A DNA stretch of 64,000 nt from Platanthera guangdongensis. Its lineage: Eukaryota; Streptophyta; Magnoliopsida; Asparagales; Orchidaceae. Location of the stretch: NCBI GenBank assembly GCA_039583875.1, contig CM077160.1:114905314-114969313 (forward strand). Reading direction: 5' to 3'. Below the pieces are notes generated by a model, which was not told the DNA's origin, did no database searches, and was given only the letters and a program-made list of their open reading frames with translations. Each line of letters starts with the position of its first letter. Within the stretch, counting starts at the first letter, position 1. Positions 30,618-41,074 of this stretch are shown piece after piece. Made by a program: the position numbers and the translations under genes.

Positions 30618-32516
30618 TTAAGCTGGAGCATAGATATCAATCATGCCCAGCTTGTCGCAAATGTGGAAAAAGGAAGCAGACACCGGCTTGGTGAAGATAT
30701 CTGCCAACTCGTTGTCAGAAGTGACGAACGGAGTAGAAATCTGTTTCTTCAAGATCTCTTCTCGAATAAAATAACAGTCGACTTGCATGTGTTTTGTTCT
30801 CTCATGAAAGAACAGATTTTTGGAGATGTATATCGCGACATTGTTGTAGCAGAACATAAGAAGATGATAGTTGTAGACCTCTCCGAAGTCAAGGATGAGA
30901 GCTCGTAACCACTTCAACTCACATGTGGTCGCTGTCATACTACGATATTCTGCTTCTGCACTGGACCTAGAGACCACGGACTGTTTCTTGTTCTTCCAGC
31001 TCACAAGATTTCCTCCAACAAATGTGCAAAAACCCGATGTTCACTTGCGGTCACCTTTGTCATCAGCATAGCTCGAATCTGAGTATGCTTCAACCCTCAA
31101 GTATCCATTCTTCTGAAAAAGAAGTCCTTTCCCTGGCGCTGCTTTAACATACTCCAATATCGCCAGGTCAGATTGTAGATTACACTCCCTAGGAGCTAGC
31201 ATGAATTGGCTCACCTTGCCCACATCATAGGAGATGTCGGGTCTGGTTACTGTGAGATAAATAAGTTTGCTAACCAGAAGCCTGTACCTCATAAGATTGG
31301 ATAGAAGAGGAGTGTCATCTGTCAAAGTTTTGTCTTCTCCAGCAACCATGGGACATCGGGCAGGTTTAGCACCAGTCAACCATGCCTCTTTTAGTTGATC
31401 AAGAGCATACTTCTATTAGGAAAGGACCATGAAATTGGGATTCCTAGAGATTTCAATCCCTAGAAAGTATTTTGGGGAGCCCATATCCTTTGTACCAGGT
31501 GTTGATGGAGGTGTTTCTTTGTTAAAGCTACCCCATCATGGTCATCAAGAGTAAGAAGAATGTCGTCCACATATATCGTAAGAACCACGAGACCCGAGGA
31601 GGTTTTCTGAATGAACAATGAGTGATCGGCTGAACTTCTTGCAATGCTAATGGATGCAACAATGCCACTAAACTTGTCAAACTAAGCCCGAGGGCTTTGT
31701 TTTAGGCCATAGATGGCCTTCTTCAGCCGACATATTCATGTCTACCCCTGAGCAACATACCCAGGAGGTTGATCTATGTAAACATCTTCCTGAAGATCAC
31801 CATAGAGAAAGGCATTCTTAAAATTCAGCTATGAAATGGGCCAATCCCTATTTACAGCTGCAGAGAGAAGGAACCAAATGGTGTTGAGACGAGCAACATG
31901 AGAGAAGGTGTCAAAGTAATCAACACCATAGGTCTGAGTGAAGCCTTTGGCAACTAGGTGATCCTTGTAGCGATCCATGCTGCCATCTGGACAAACTTTA
32001 CAACAAATACCCAGCGAAAACCAACCACATCAGTGCTAAAAGGGGGAGGAACAAGGGTCCAGGTACCCCATTTAGTGAGGTTAGCAATTTCCTCATCCAT
32101 GACGGCCTTCCAATGAGGAAGAATAAGAGCTTCCTGGTAGGTGCGGGGAGTGGCAGTCACAGAGATAGCCAATTCAAATGCCCTGCGAGAAGGAGTGAGA
32201 TGATCATATCAAACAACAGAAGCCAGCGGGTGTTGGGTACACGTCTGCACCCCTTTGCGAAGAGAAATAGGAAGATCCAGGTCGGCGTGTTCCTCAATGA
32301 CCAGAGCATCTGTGGCAGAGAGAGCTGGCCCGGGAGTGGAGAGAGATGGCCACGGAGCAGAGGGAGAGAGTAGTGGTTATGAGGGAGAGAGAGAAGGAGG
32401 AAATGGTGGAGGCGACGTTGGTAAAAGCTCGATGGGAGTAGACGTGGTGGAGGGGATGGTAGGAGAAGACTAAATAACCGGAGAGGGAGAGGTGTCAGAA
32501 GAGAAATAGGATGCAT
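30618..32516 (-). pseudogene. RT and RNase H of A2 (disrupted)
   Basis: Recognisable blocks: LPHWKAVMDEEIANL (RT start), TRPDISYDVGKVSQF, DSSYADDKGDRKS and SSAEAEYRSM, ending ADIFTKPVSASFF near 30660. The RT core between 31380 and 31954 is broken by many stops and shifts, and the frame changes at least twice more. Alignment with A is clear throughout at DNA level. Not functional. Confidence 0.85.
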
Positions 32517-32528
32517 TCTCGAAGAAGG

Positions 32529-33740
32529 TCACATCCGTGGATATGTATTGCTTATGAAGAATGGGATCAAAGCAACAATATCCTTTTGAGTAGTTGAGTA
32601 ACCCAAAAATACACACTTGGTGGCACGTGAGTCGAGTTTGTCATGAGTGGCGGAAGGAGCATGAACAAAAGCCGTGCGCCCAAAGATACGTAGAGGGAGA
32701 GGAAACAAATTCTTTCTCAGATATAGAATGGAGAATGGGGTTTGTATTTGGAGAACCGTGGATGGAATGCGATTAATGAGATAACAGGAGATGAGAACAG
32801 CGTAGCCCCAATAGGAGCGAGGAACCTGCATATGTGCCATCATAGTGCGAGCCACATCAAGGAGATGACGGTTTTTGCAGTCCGTCACCACATTTTACTG
32901 TGAGGTATAGACATAACTAGTTTGATGAATAATACCATGTTGCATACAGAAAGAAGAGAAAGCAGTACTAAGATATTCTTTAGCATTCTCAGAGAGAAAG
33001 ATTTTAATTGACATATCAAACTGATTCTTAATCATATTATAAAATGATGTCCATACAGAAAAGATTTCGGAGCAATCTTTTAAAAGATAAACACATGTAC
33101 ACCTAGAGAAATCATCAATAAAGGTTACAAAACATGAACTACCCCGAACTATAGTGAGGGTAGGAGCAGGACCCCAGATGTTGGAGTGAACAAGATCAAA
33201 CGGCCGGGAAGATCCACGACCTTGCTTCTATGGGAAGGACTAACGGTGATGCTTGCCAAGATGACAGGCATCACAGTTGAGAGGAGGATTCTGTGGAGGA
33301 AGGTGCGGCATAAGCTGACGAAGAATTCGTGGAGGAGCATGACCAAGATGGAGGTGCCACTGTAGAAGATCAGTAGAAGATGTGGAGAAGGCAGATAGTG
33401 CGGAAACATTGTCGAGGAAGTAAAGGCTGCCGCTCTTAGTCCCAGTAGCAATCGTCCATTTGGAGCCCAGATCCTGAAAAGAATAAGTAGTAGAAGTGAA
33501 TGTGATGGAGCATTGTAGTTGCTTGCAAAGAGAAGTAACTGATAACAAGTTGCAAGGGAACTTGGGCACATAGAGGGTGTCCGCCAAGAGAAGAGACAAA
33601 GTGACTTGAACAACTCCCGTTCCATTGACCGGTGAGGGAGAGCTATCCGCAATAAGGACAGGGGGCAACCGATCATGTTGTTCTAGGAGAGAAAAAAATT
33701 GCAGATTGTCATTCATAAGATTGGTAGCACCAGAGTCGAT
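32529..33740 (-). pseudogene. Protease and integrase of A2 (disrupted)
   Basis: The protease keeps LIDSGATNLM, but the preceding Trp codon is TGA. The GAG-pre-integrase zinc region is present (HLHLGH, CDACHLGKHH). In the integrase core, IDDFSR is kept, the second aspartate position reads SENAKEY (Glu for Asp), and the glutamate region is damaged by a stop (SQ-stop-NVVTDCKN). The strand-transfer site is thus lost twice over. Confidence 0.85.
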
Positions 33741-33743
33741 CAG

Positions 33744-34658
33744 TCATTTACCTTGAGTAGTGACGTGGGCACTACCTGAAGATGTGACCACAGAGGCAGA
33801 CGGCTTTGAAGAGGAAGTGGAAGCGTATCCAAATGGTCGAAGATGAGGATGCTTCTTCCAACAGCGATCAATCGTGTGGTCGGTGTGGCCACAGTGAGAG
33901 CAGAGAAAGCGGGAAGCACCACGTTCTCTGGATGGGAGGTGGCGGCCACTAGAGCCACTTCGCCGAGTATGGTGAGCGGAGTTGTCCGGTTGATGAGGGG
34001 ATGATAACAACAGACGTTTTAGCAGAGATGTAATAGCGACAATGCAGGCAGCAGTGGCATCTAGGGTGGGAGATTCCGCCTCGCCAAGGATTTATTGACG
34101 GATCATGTCATAATACTTAGGAAGTCGCAGAAGATAACACACAACCAGAAGCTCCTGAAAGTGTTTGTGTTGCTCAGCGAGATCTGCAGAGAAGGGGCGA
34201 TTTTGGAGAATTTCGGCTCCGAGTGCCTGAACTTGTTGGTAAGCAGCAACAGGAGACATGGAGGGGCGGGCAAAGAGGTCCGCATACAGAGTTTAGATGC
34301 GGGAGGTCTGAGCCCCTTGGGAGTAGAGAGCGGCGAGATGAAGCCAAGTAGCCTTGACCATTTCATCATGACAGATGATGGGTAGGCATTCATTAGAGAG
34401 GCTGTTAGCCAGCCATGTACAGACAAGAGCGTCGATGTCATCCCAATCATCAAAGAGAGGGGAATCATGCGGAGGAGGGACATCAATGAGATGATGACGT
34501 TTGCATTGAGAGCGGAGAAGGAAGGTAGAGGAGACACTCCAATCCAGGTATTTTGGACTGATAAGTTTGGAAATGGTGCCAAGGTTGCCCGAAGGAGTGA
34601 GAGGAGTAGGAGGAGCGGCAACGAGAGTAGCGGTGGTAGATATATCGGAGGTTGCCAT
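33744..34658 (-). pseudogene. gag of A2 (disrupted)
   Basis: Starts at the ATG read from 34658 (MATSDISTTATLVAA). The N-terminal domain (YLDWSVSSTFLLRSQ, WLHLAALYS) is open to a stop at 34293-34295. Further stops occur before the knuckle, which is intact: CSHCGHTDHTIDRC (CX2CX4HX4C). Gag ends near the protease at 33744. Confidence 0.83.
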
Positions 34659-35101
34659 AGAAGAGAGCAGCAAGAAGAATAAGTCGTGGCTAGAAGGAGA
34701 GGTCACGACAACAAAGAGCAGGGCGCGGCTAGAAAAGGAGGGCGCAACGATTAGGCACAGGTCGCGACAAGAAGAACAGGTCGTGACGACTTAAGAACTG
34801 GTTGCGACAACGTAGGAAGAGGAGCGGCTAGAAAAGGAGGGTGCGGTGACTAAGGACATGTCACTACAAGAAGAACAGGTCGCGATAACTTAATAACAGG
34901 TCGCGGCGAGAAGAAAGTTGAATCCAAGCGACCGCGCACCCAAAGGGCAACGACAAGGAGCGAAAGAAACAGCGCGAACAGGGTGAAAACTGGCGAAAGA
35001 AACAAGTCATGAAGACAGGTCGCGAGAAGAAGAAACAAGCCACGTGGATAGAGAGGGCTCACATAATCAGGAGGAAAAGATCGAACCTCCCTCTGATACA
35101 A

Positions 35102-35529
35102 TGTGCGAATAGAAATTAAACATGCCGAAAATTTGGAGTAACAAATTTTATTATCCAAAAAAGGTATGTATTACAATGGTATAGCCTCCCTTTTATAGAA
35201 TGGAGGAGATGAGAGAGATTACAAATTACAAATGTGGGACTAAATAATTACAAGTATATGTGGCTTTATAAATAAACAAACCGAACAAGTCGTGGGGTTA
35301 GACAAGTAGGCTAACCTCTCGACAACCACCAGAAGGAGAGAACAAGCACCACGGAGAACAAGCTGCCACAGGAGACCGCTAGACCGTCGGTCTCCAAGTA
35401 TCCAGAGATAAACCTCCAGACCGCCCGACCTCCAAATAGTAACAGGTCGGCAGACAATCTGCTGAGATAAACCGCCAGACTGCCCGACCTCCAAACTACA
35501 ACAGGCCGTCCGATCTCCATACCACAACA
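35102..35529 (-). repeat. 5' LTR of A2
   Basis: 428 bp. Minus-strand primer site TGTATCAGAGGGA follows it at about 35087-35100, one base off the methionine-tRNA consensus at its start. TATA complement TTTTATAGAA at 35191-35200. Confidence 0.92.
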
Positions 35530-37667
35530 CATTCCCATGAAAGTATCAGTTCTTGATGCAAACATCAAGGCACCCAAGACTTACATGGAGATGGATAAGT
35601 ATGAAATCATTCTGGCCTCTATGGACAAGAGGGTTCAGAATATTATAGTGAGTGTAATCGATTATTCCACTTTTCAAAATCTAATTCATTGTAAAACATC
35701 AAAAGAAATGTGGGAGTCATAGATAGTTTATATGGAAGGAACTGAAGAGGTTAGAGATGATAGAAAATCTCTGCTAAACCAAAAATATGAAGCCTTTAGA
35801 CATGATAATAAAGATTCAGTGGCCGACTATTTTAAAAAATTCTTCAAAATTGTGAACCACCTGAGGACTTATTGTAGGAGCTTTACTAACTATGAACTTA
35901 ATGACAAGTTTTTGAGGTCCCTAAACAATGAATGAGACATCAATATCTGTGTTATAAGAGAAATGAGCAATTTTGCCAATATAGATCCCAAGGCTCTTTT
36001 TGACAAGTTGTTGTCCCATGAGTTACAACTCAACCTCAGAAAGTCTGAAGAAGATTCAGCTAAAGCACAGAATAGAGAAAAGTCCTTGACCCTAAAGGCT
36101 GAGACTTCTTGGATGGTCAAAGAAAAGTCAAAACTCTCAGAGAAATAAGAAATATCCTCTGAGTGCACAAAATCATCCTCATCAGGAGGATACCTAACTA
36201 AGGAGGAACTGTCTCTCTTCTCTAGAGAGGTCAAGAAGATGTTGAGGAGAAGAAGGCAAGCCAGCTGGAAAGGTCCAGCTGGAGACTCTTCTCTCAAAAA
36301 GATCAATCATCTAGAGAAACCCAGGAAGAAGAATTCTGGGGACATGTATGGTTCTTCACAGAATAAATATATTAAGACTAATATTGTGTGTTATTGCTGC
36401 AATAGGCATGGGCATGTCACAGCTGATTGCCCAATAAAAAGAATGGGGGAAATGTCAGAAAACTTGAAGACTGGACAACACAAGAAGGCTGACAAAAGTC
36501 TCTTGGAAAAGAAAAATCTACACTATCTGATAGTGAGTCTGATTCATCATAATCAGAAGAGGAGGAGGCTCTCATGGTCTTGATGGCTGTTGAAGAAACT
36601 CAATCAGGAGAAGAAGGATAGGATTGTTCAAGTCCTGCTAAGGTAAACCAACCTCTACTATTTTTACATCAGTTTCTTTTTCTGCATCAGAAAATTAATC
36701 ATGTTCTCACTCCTCTAATAATAGAGAACATGATTCTGAAACTGAAGTTGATTTAAACACCCTTATCAATTGATATGGGAAGTTACTAAAGGCCTTGATT
36801 GCATGCAAAGAGCTTGCTAAAAATCAGGCCAGAGAATTAGAATCCTTGAGAGGTGTATCTTTTCAGTTGGAAAGGGCCAACATAAAGTTGGACATGCAAA
36901 AACTGAAACTTATAGAACTAACTAACAAGATATAAAGCCAGGCAGAAGTAATAGAAGAACAAGTCAAGACTGTCAAGGACCTGGAAGCAAAGCTCACCCG
37001 GGAAAGACAGCTCCTGACACGGTACTCTAAATCCAAGTTTGTTCTACCTACCATAGATACATTTTTTGTACCATTTAGAAGTGGTGTACGATATGGAAAA
37101 ATTAAAAAGGGTATTAAGAAGTATGATCCTAAGGGAAAAGCCCCAATGGATCCAGTTAAGCTACCTCCCAAGCATTTGACTTCTAACAGATGCAATAAAT
37201 CACGTGTTCCTGGACACATGAATCCTGAGTGCACTACCCGCAATGTCAATAAAAAGCCTTGCTGAGAGGGAAAAACATCTAAAGGCTAAAAACTACCACA
37301 AATGGTGATAAATCCAAGAAGCCAAGGAATTCTTGGAGCTGGTCCCATTGCACCTCACTAAAACTTGAAAGGTAAGGGTGTAAACTTTGCACCACTACCT
37401 TGGAAGTTGGATATCAAATTTAAGTTGCACAAAAGCATAACTTCACATTTGCAGCAAAAGAAAAGATATAATTGATTTGAGTGTTGGTGTTGTGGGTAGA
37501 TTGCGAATTTTTCCCTAGATTGTTGGTATAATCCAACATCACCTTCATTCAAGACTCAACTAGGTTTGTTCAGAAAGCATGTTGTGTTTCACACAGTAAT
37601 GTCTAACAAGAACCAAGGACCAAAAACTATTTGGATTCCTAAGGTAAATTAATTATGTGTTTGCAGG
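35530..37667 (+). pseudogene. gag of element D, main part
   Basis: Continues Gag after A2. It has the UBN2-type helical domain (MDKYEIILASMDKRVQNII, MEGTEEVRDDRKSLLNQKYE, ELNDKFLRSL), a CCHC knuckle CYCCNRHGHVTADC at about 36389-36430, then an acidic and coiled-coil tail. Single stops replace codons that are Trp or other residues in E (for example TGA near 35933). A second knuckle at about 37480-37530 (WCCG...CW) is damaged. Gag ends at TAA 37648-37650, followed by TTTGCAGG at 37661-37668, the motif seen at the gag-pol junction of E, F and G. Confidence 0.83.
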
Positions 37668-39031
37668 AGGAACCAAATACCACAGGAAGGCCAATTTGTA
37701 CTTGAATAGTGGTTATTCCAGGCACATGACTGGAATAAGGAGTTAGCTAACAGATTATACTCCAGTAAGGAATGGACCTAAAGTCATCTTTGGAGGGTCA
37801 GAGAAAGGACTCACCAAGGGACATGCATACAAAGTATACAAGGTCTACCAGATAGATGTAAAGTTAGCATTCCTAAATGGTACACTGAAGGAGGAAGTCT
37901 ATGTTGAGCAACCACCAAGTTTTGTTAACCCTAAGCTCAACACCTATGTCTTCAGATTGCATAAAGATTTATATGGGTTAAAACAGGCACCTAGAGACTG
38001 GTATGAGACCTTATCTACCTTTCTTATAGAGAACAAGTGCTCTAGAGGAAAGATAGACAAAACACTATTCCTTAGGGACATCAAAGGTTCAAGCATCCTA
38101 GTCCAAATTTATGTAGATGACATAAATTTTGGGCCTATTAATGATAAGTTGTGTAAAAACTTTGCCAGGCTTATGCAAGGCAAGTTTGAAATGAGCAGCA
38201 TGGGTGAGCTAAAGTTCTTTTTAGGATTCCAAGTTAGAAAATTTGAGGATGGTATATCCATTTCTCAATCTAAGTTCACTAAGGAGTTGATTAAGAGATA
38301 TGGTATGGAGAACTCTTCTACCATGAGAACTCCAATATGTTCAACAATGCCACTACACAAGGATAAATCTGGGAAACCAGTTGATGAAACCTTTTATTGA
38401 GGCACCATTGGATCACTCTTGTATTTGACTGCTAGTAGGCCAAATATTATGTTCTCAACATGTGTCTGTGCAAGGTAACAAGGATGCCCCAAAGAGTCTC
38501 ATTACACTGCTATGAAGAGAATATTGAGATATCTTAAGGGCACACCCAATCTTGGGCTTTGGTACCTTAGGGATAGTGATTTTGAACTTACAGGCTACAC
38601 ATGTGCAGATTTTACAGGGTGAAAAGAGGATAGAAAAAAGTACTTCTCGAACTTGTCAGTTTCTAGGAAAAAGACTAATAAGTTGGAGTAGCAAGAAGCA
38701 AATAAGTGTTGTAATTTCTACAGCAGAATCTGAGTATATATCTGCTTTAAGCTGTTGTGCATAGTTATTGTGGATTCAGCATCAACTACTGGACTATAGT
38801 GTACAGCTATGTAAATATGTTATGTTTTGTGATTCTACTAGTGTAATTTCTATTGCTAAGAATCCTGTTTCACATAGTAGAACTAAACATATAGAGATTA
38901 GATATCAATTTCTTATAGAAAATGTTGAAAAAGAAATTATTAGCCTACAGTATAGTCCAACAAATAGACAAGCTGTTGATATCTTTACAAAACCCCTAGA
39001 TGAAAACAAGTTCAATAACTTTAAATTTTAA
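37668..39031 (+). pseudogene. pol of element D, integrase deleted
   Basis: The protease motif reads YLNSGYSRHMTG where E has YLDSGCSRHMTG, so the catalytic Asp is Asn. At about 37835 the protease region joins directly to RT ([19 protein letters not shown]), so the rest of protease, all of integrase and the N-terminus of RT are missing. RT keeps YVDDINFG; RNase H (CDSTSVISIAKNP, ADIFTKPLDEN) runs to 39031 with stops near 38398 and 38764. It would need proteins in trans to move. Confidence 0.87.
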
Positions 39032-39124
39032 CTAAGCATTTTGAACATTGAATAAATCCCTTCAATTAGTAGCAACAAAATCAAGAAATTATATTCAGAA
39101 TACAAATTTTATCTAAGTCAAAGA

Positions 39125-39261
39125 ATTCTGTCGAGGCACCAGAATGTGTGTCAACATAATAAGTAGTCGTGTGTCAAGACACCTGATAGTGTGTCGACAC
39201 TGATTAGCGACAGTGTGTCAAGACATTATAATTTAGTGTCGAGACATAAGGTTGTGGAGAC
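39125..39261 (+). promoter_or_regulatory. GTCGAC-type array before the third ORF of D (left of E)
   Basis: Repeated TGTGTCGACAC variants (for example at 39190-39202) follow the pol end of D. The array is cut by E at the TSD GAGAC and resumes at 48451-48535 with TGTCGACTT, AGTCGACACC and TGTCGACAAT. It is the same palindrome as in the LTR of D. Confidence 0.65.
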
Positions 39262-40982
39262 TGTTGGGTATTGTATCCACAATGCGCCTGATTTGACGAA
39301 GCCCCTGGACAAGCTAAGGTCAATAGACTATGTATTTGATAAAATCCTTCTAGTTGTGCTTGCAGTTTGTCCACGCTAAGTGCACACCAATGTCAGGGTG
39401 CAGTAGGTCAATATACACGGGTCTGCACGACGTAATCCCTCGTTGAGCAGATCAGTGTGTTGGCCTACGTGTACTCTCTCTATTGGAGTACACTTATTTT
39501 CAAGCACAGGGCTGTAAATATGCAGGAGCAGACAAGGAGCAAGGATGGGTCAAGGAGCATCTCATAGGTGGAAAGACGAAAATTTGTCTAAGTTAGAATC
39601 GACGAGAATCACCCAGTGATTCTCGCCGATTCGGCGAGAATCACCCAGTGATTCTCGCCGATTCGGCGAGAATCACTTGGGATTCTCGCCGATTCGTCGA
39701 GAATCAGCGGATGATTCTCGCCGAACACGTTCCAGCATCTTCTAAGCAAGCACCTCTGAGTCTAAGTAAGAATCGACGAGAATCACTTAGTGATTCTCGC
39801 CGATTTGGCGGGAATCACTAGTGATTCTCGTCGAATCGACGAGAATCACTGGTTGATTCTCGCCGTCTCGACCTGGCTTAAAGCAGTGCGTGCAACCAAG
39901 GCAAATTCGACGAGAATCATCTTTGATTCTCGCCGAATCGTCGAGAATCACCTTTGATTCTCGGCGACTCGGCGAGAATCACTTTCGATTCTCACCGATT
40001 TTGACTTGGCGATTTTCTGGAAATTCCTGAACCGGATTCTGCCGCTGTTTAATATCTGGACCGGGATTTGGGGATTACTTTTGTGGGTCCCACAAACGGT
40101 TTTATTGGGGGTAGCTACAGTATTTATACTCGGGTATTTTGAACGGAAGACGAACACAGAAAAGAAGCCGAGCAAGCGGAAACCCTAATATCGCGATTTC
40201 TCTCGTCCGCCGCCGTCGCGCTCGAGCAAGTACGTCGCTGCCGCTGATCGTTCATCTTCCCGATCTCCGGCGACAGAAGCTTAGCAAAGCTTGCGTCTCA
40301 CGTGTCTATCCAGAGATCTCTTGTCTCTCGATTTGTTGACCGGGAAAAACTCCCCCGTCCGAATCGATCGAGACGACCGATCCTAGAGTGACCGTTGGTA
40401 GACCTAGTTTGCTTCGCAAAGAAGTTTGGATCTCAATGCACTGCAGCTGCGCACCTTCGTAGCCGCCGACTCCGAACCAAGCCGCCGCTCGGATTGCCGC
40501 CGCCGGTTCCGGGAGATCCTCTCCAAGAGAGACCAAGGTTGTAGACTCTTCATCGACCTCAAGAACACGTCGTCGAACAAAGAGGAACACCGTAGTCTCC
40601 AAAAGAAGTTTGTATCACGTGTACACTCTATATTTAATTTCGTTGTAAGGGAACTTTTGTTCCGTGTTGTAAGGGTTGGGTGCAACCCGTTTTGTGGGAG
40701 TGTTGACTCTCACGTGTGGAAGGGCTCCTTCCGTTAGTGAAGGGATTGGATTTCAATCCCGTTGGAGAAGTGACCGAGTCGTCCCTTGTTGGGGAGATAG
40801 GTCGAAGGGGGAAAGTGGATGTACCCAAGTCGGGGAACCATTATAAATTTGCTGTGTATTCTGTGTGCTGTGCTTGTTGTTTTTATTGTGCAGGTACATC
40901 CGTAAATTCCGCAAAAGAACCACACGTCACCTATTCCCCCCCCCCCCATAGGTGCACATAGCTGACACTAGGTGGACTTTCA
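39262..40982 (+). repeat. 5' LTR of E
   Basis: TGTTGGGTATTG...TGGACTTTCA. Palindrome array 39597-40001, TATA-like TATTTATAC at 40121-40129, conserved GTGGATGTACCCAAG from 40815, and a C12 tract near 40937-40948 before ATAGGTG. Confidence 0.96.
39597..40001 (+). promoter_or_regulatory. Palindrome array in U3 of E (5' copy)
   Basis: Repeated near-perfect palindromes with arms GATTCTCGCCGA and TCGGCGAGAATC, separated by CAC..GTG-type spacers that are themselves palindromic (GAATCACCCAGTGATTC). It has one unit of about 35 bp more than the 3' LTR copy. Confidence 0.9.
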
Positions 40983-40984
40983 AG

Positions 40985-40997
40985 TGGTATCAGAGGG
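40985..40997 (+). other. Primer binding site of E
   Basis: TGGTATCAGAGGG two bases after the LTR end, methionine initiator tRNA type. Confidence 0.9.
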
Positions 40998-41074
40998 AGG
41001 TTACTCATCAATAAGGTTAACACCTTGAGTTGAATCCTGCCCCTAGTGTCAAAAGAAGAAGACAGATATCTACT

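Larger units (their letters stand above)
30183..35529 (-). mobile_element. Ty1/copia element A2, nested in gag of D
   Basis: A complete but decayed minus-strand element with two 428-bp LTRs. Flanks are TATTC (30178-30182) and CATTC (35530-35534), a 5-bp duplication with one mismatch. Removing the element restores the Gag reading of D. The LTRs differ at roughly 10-12% of positions by eye, so it is an old insertion. Same family group as A. Confidence 0.93.
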
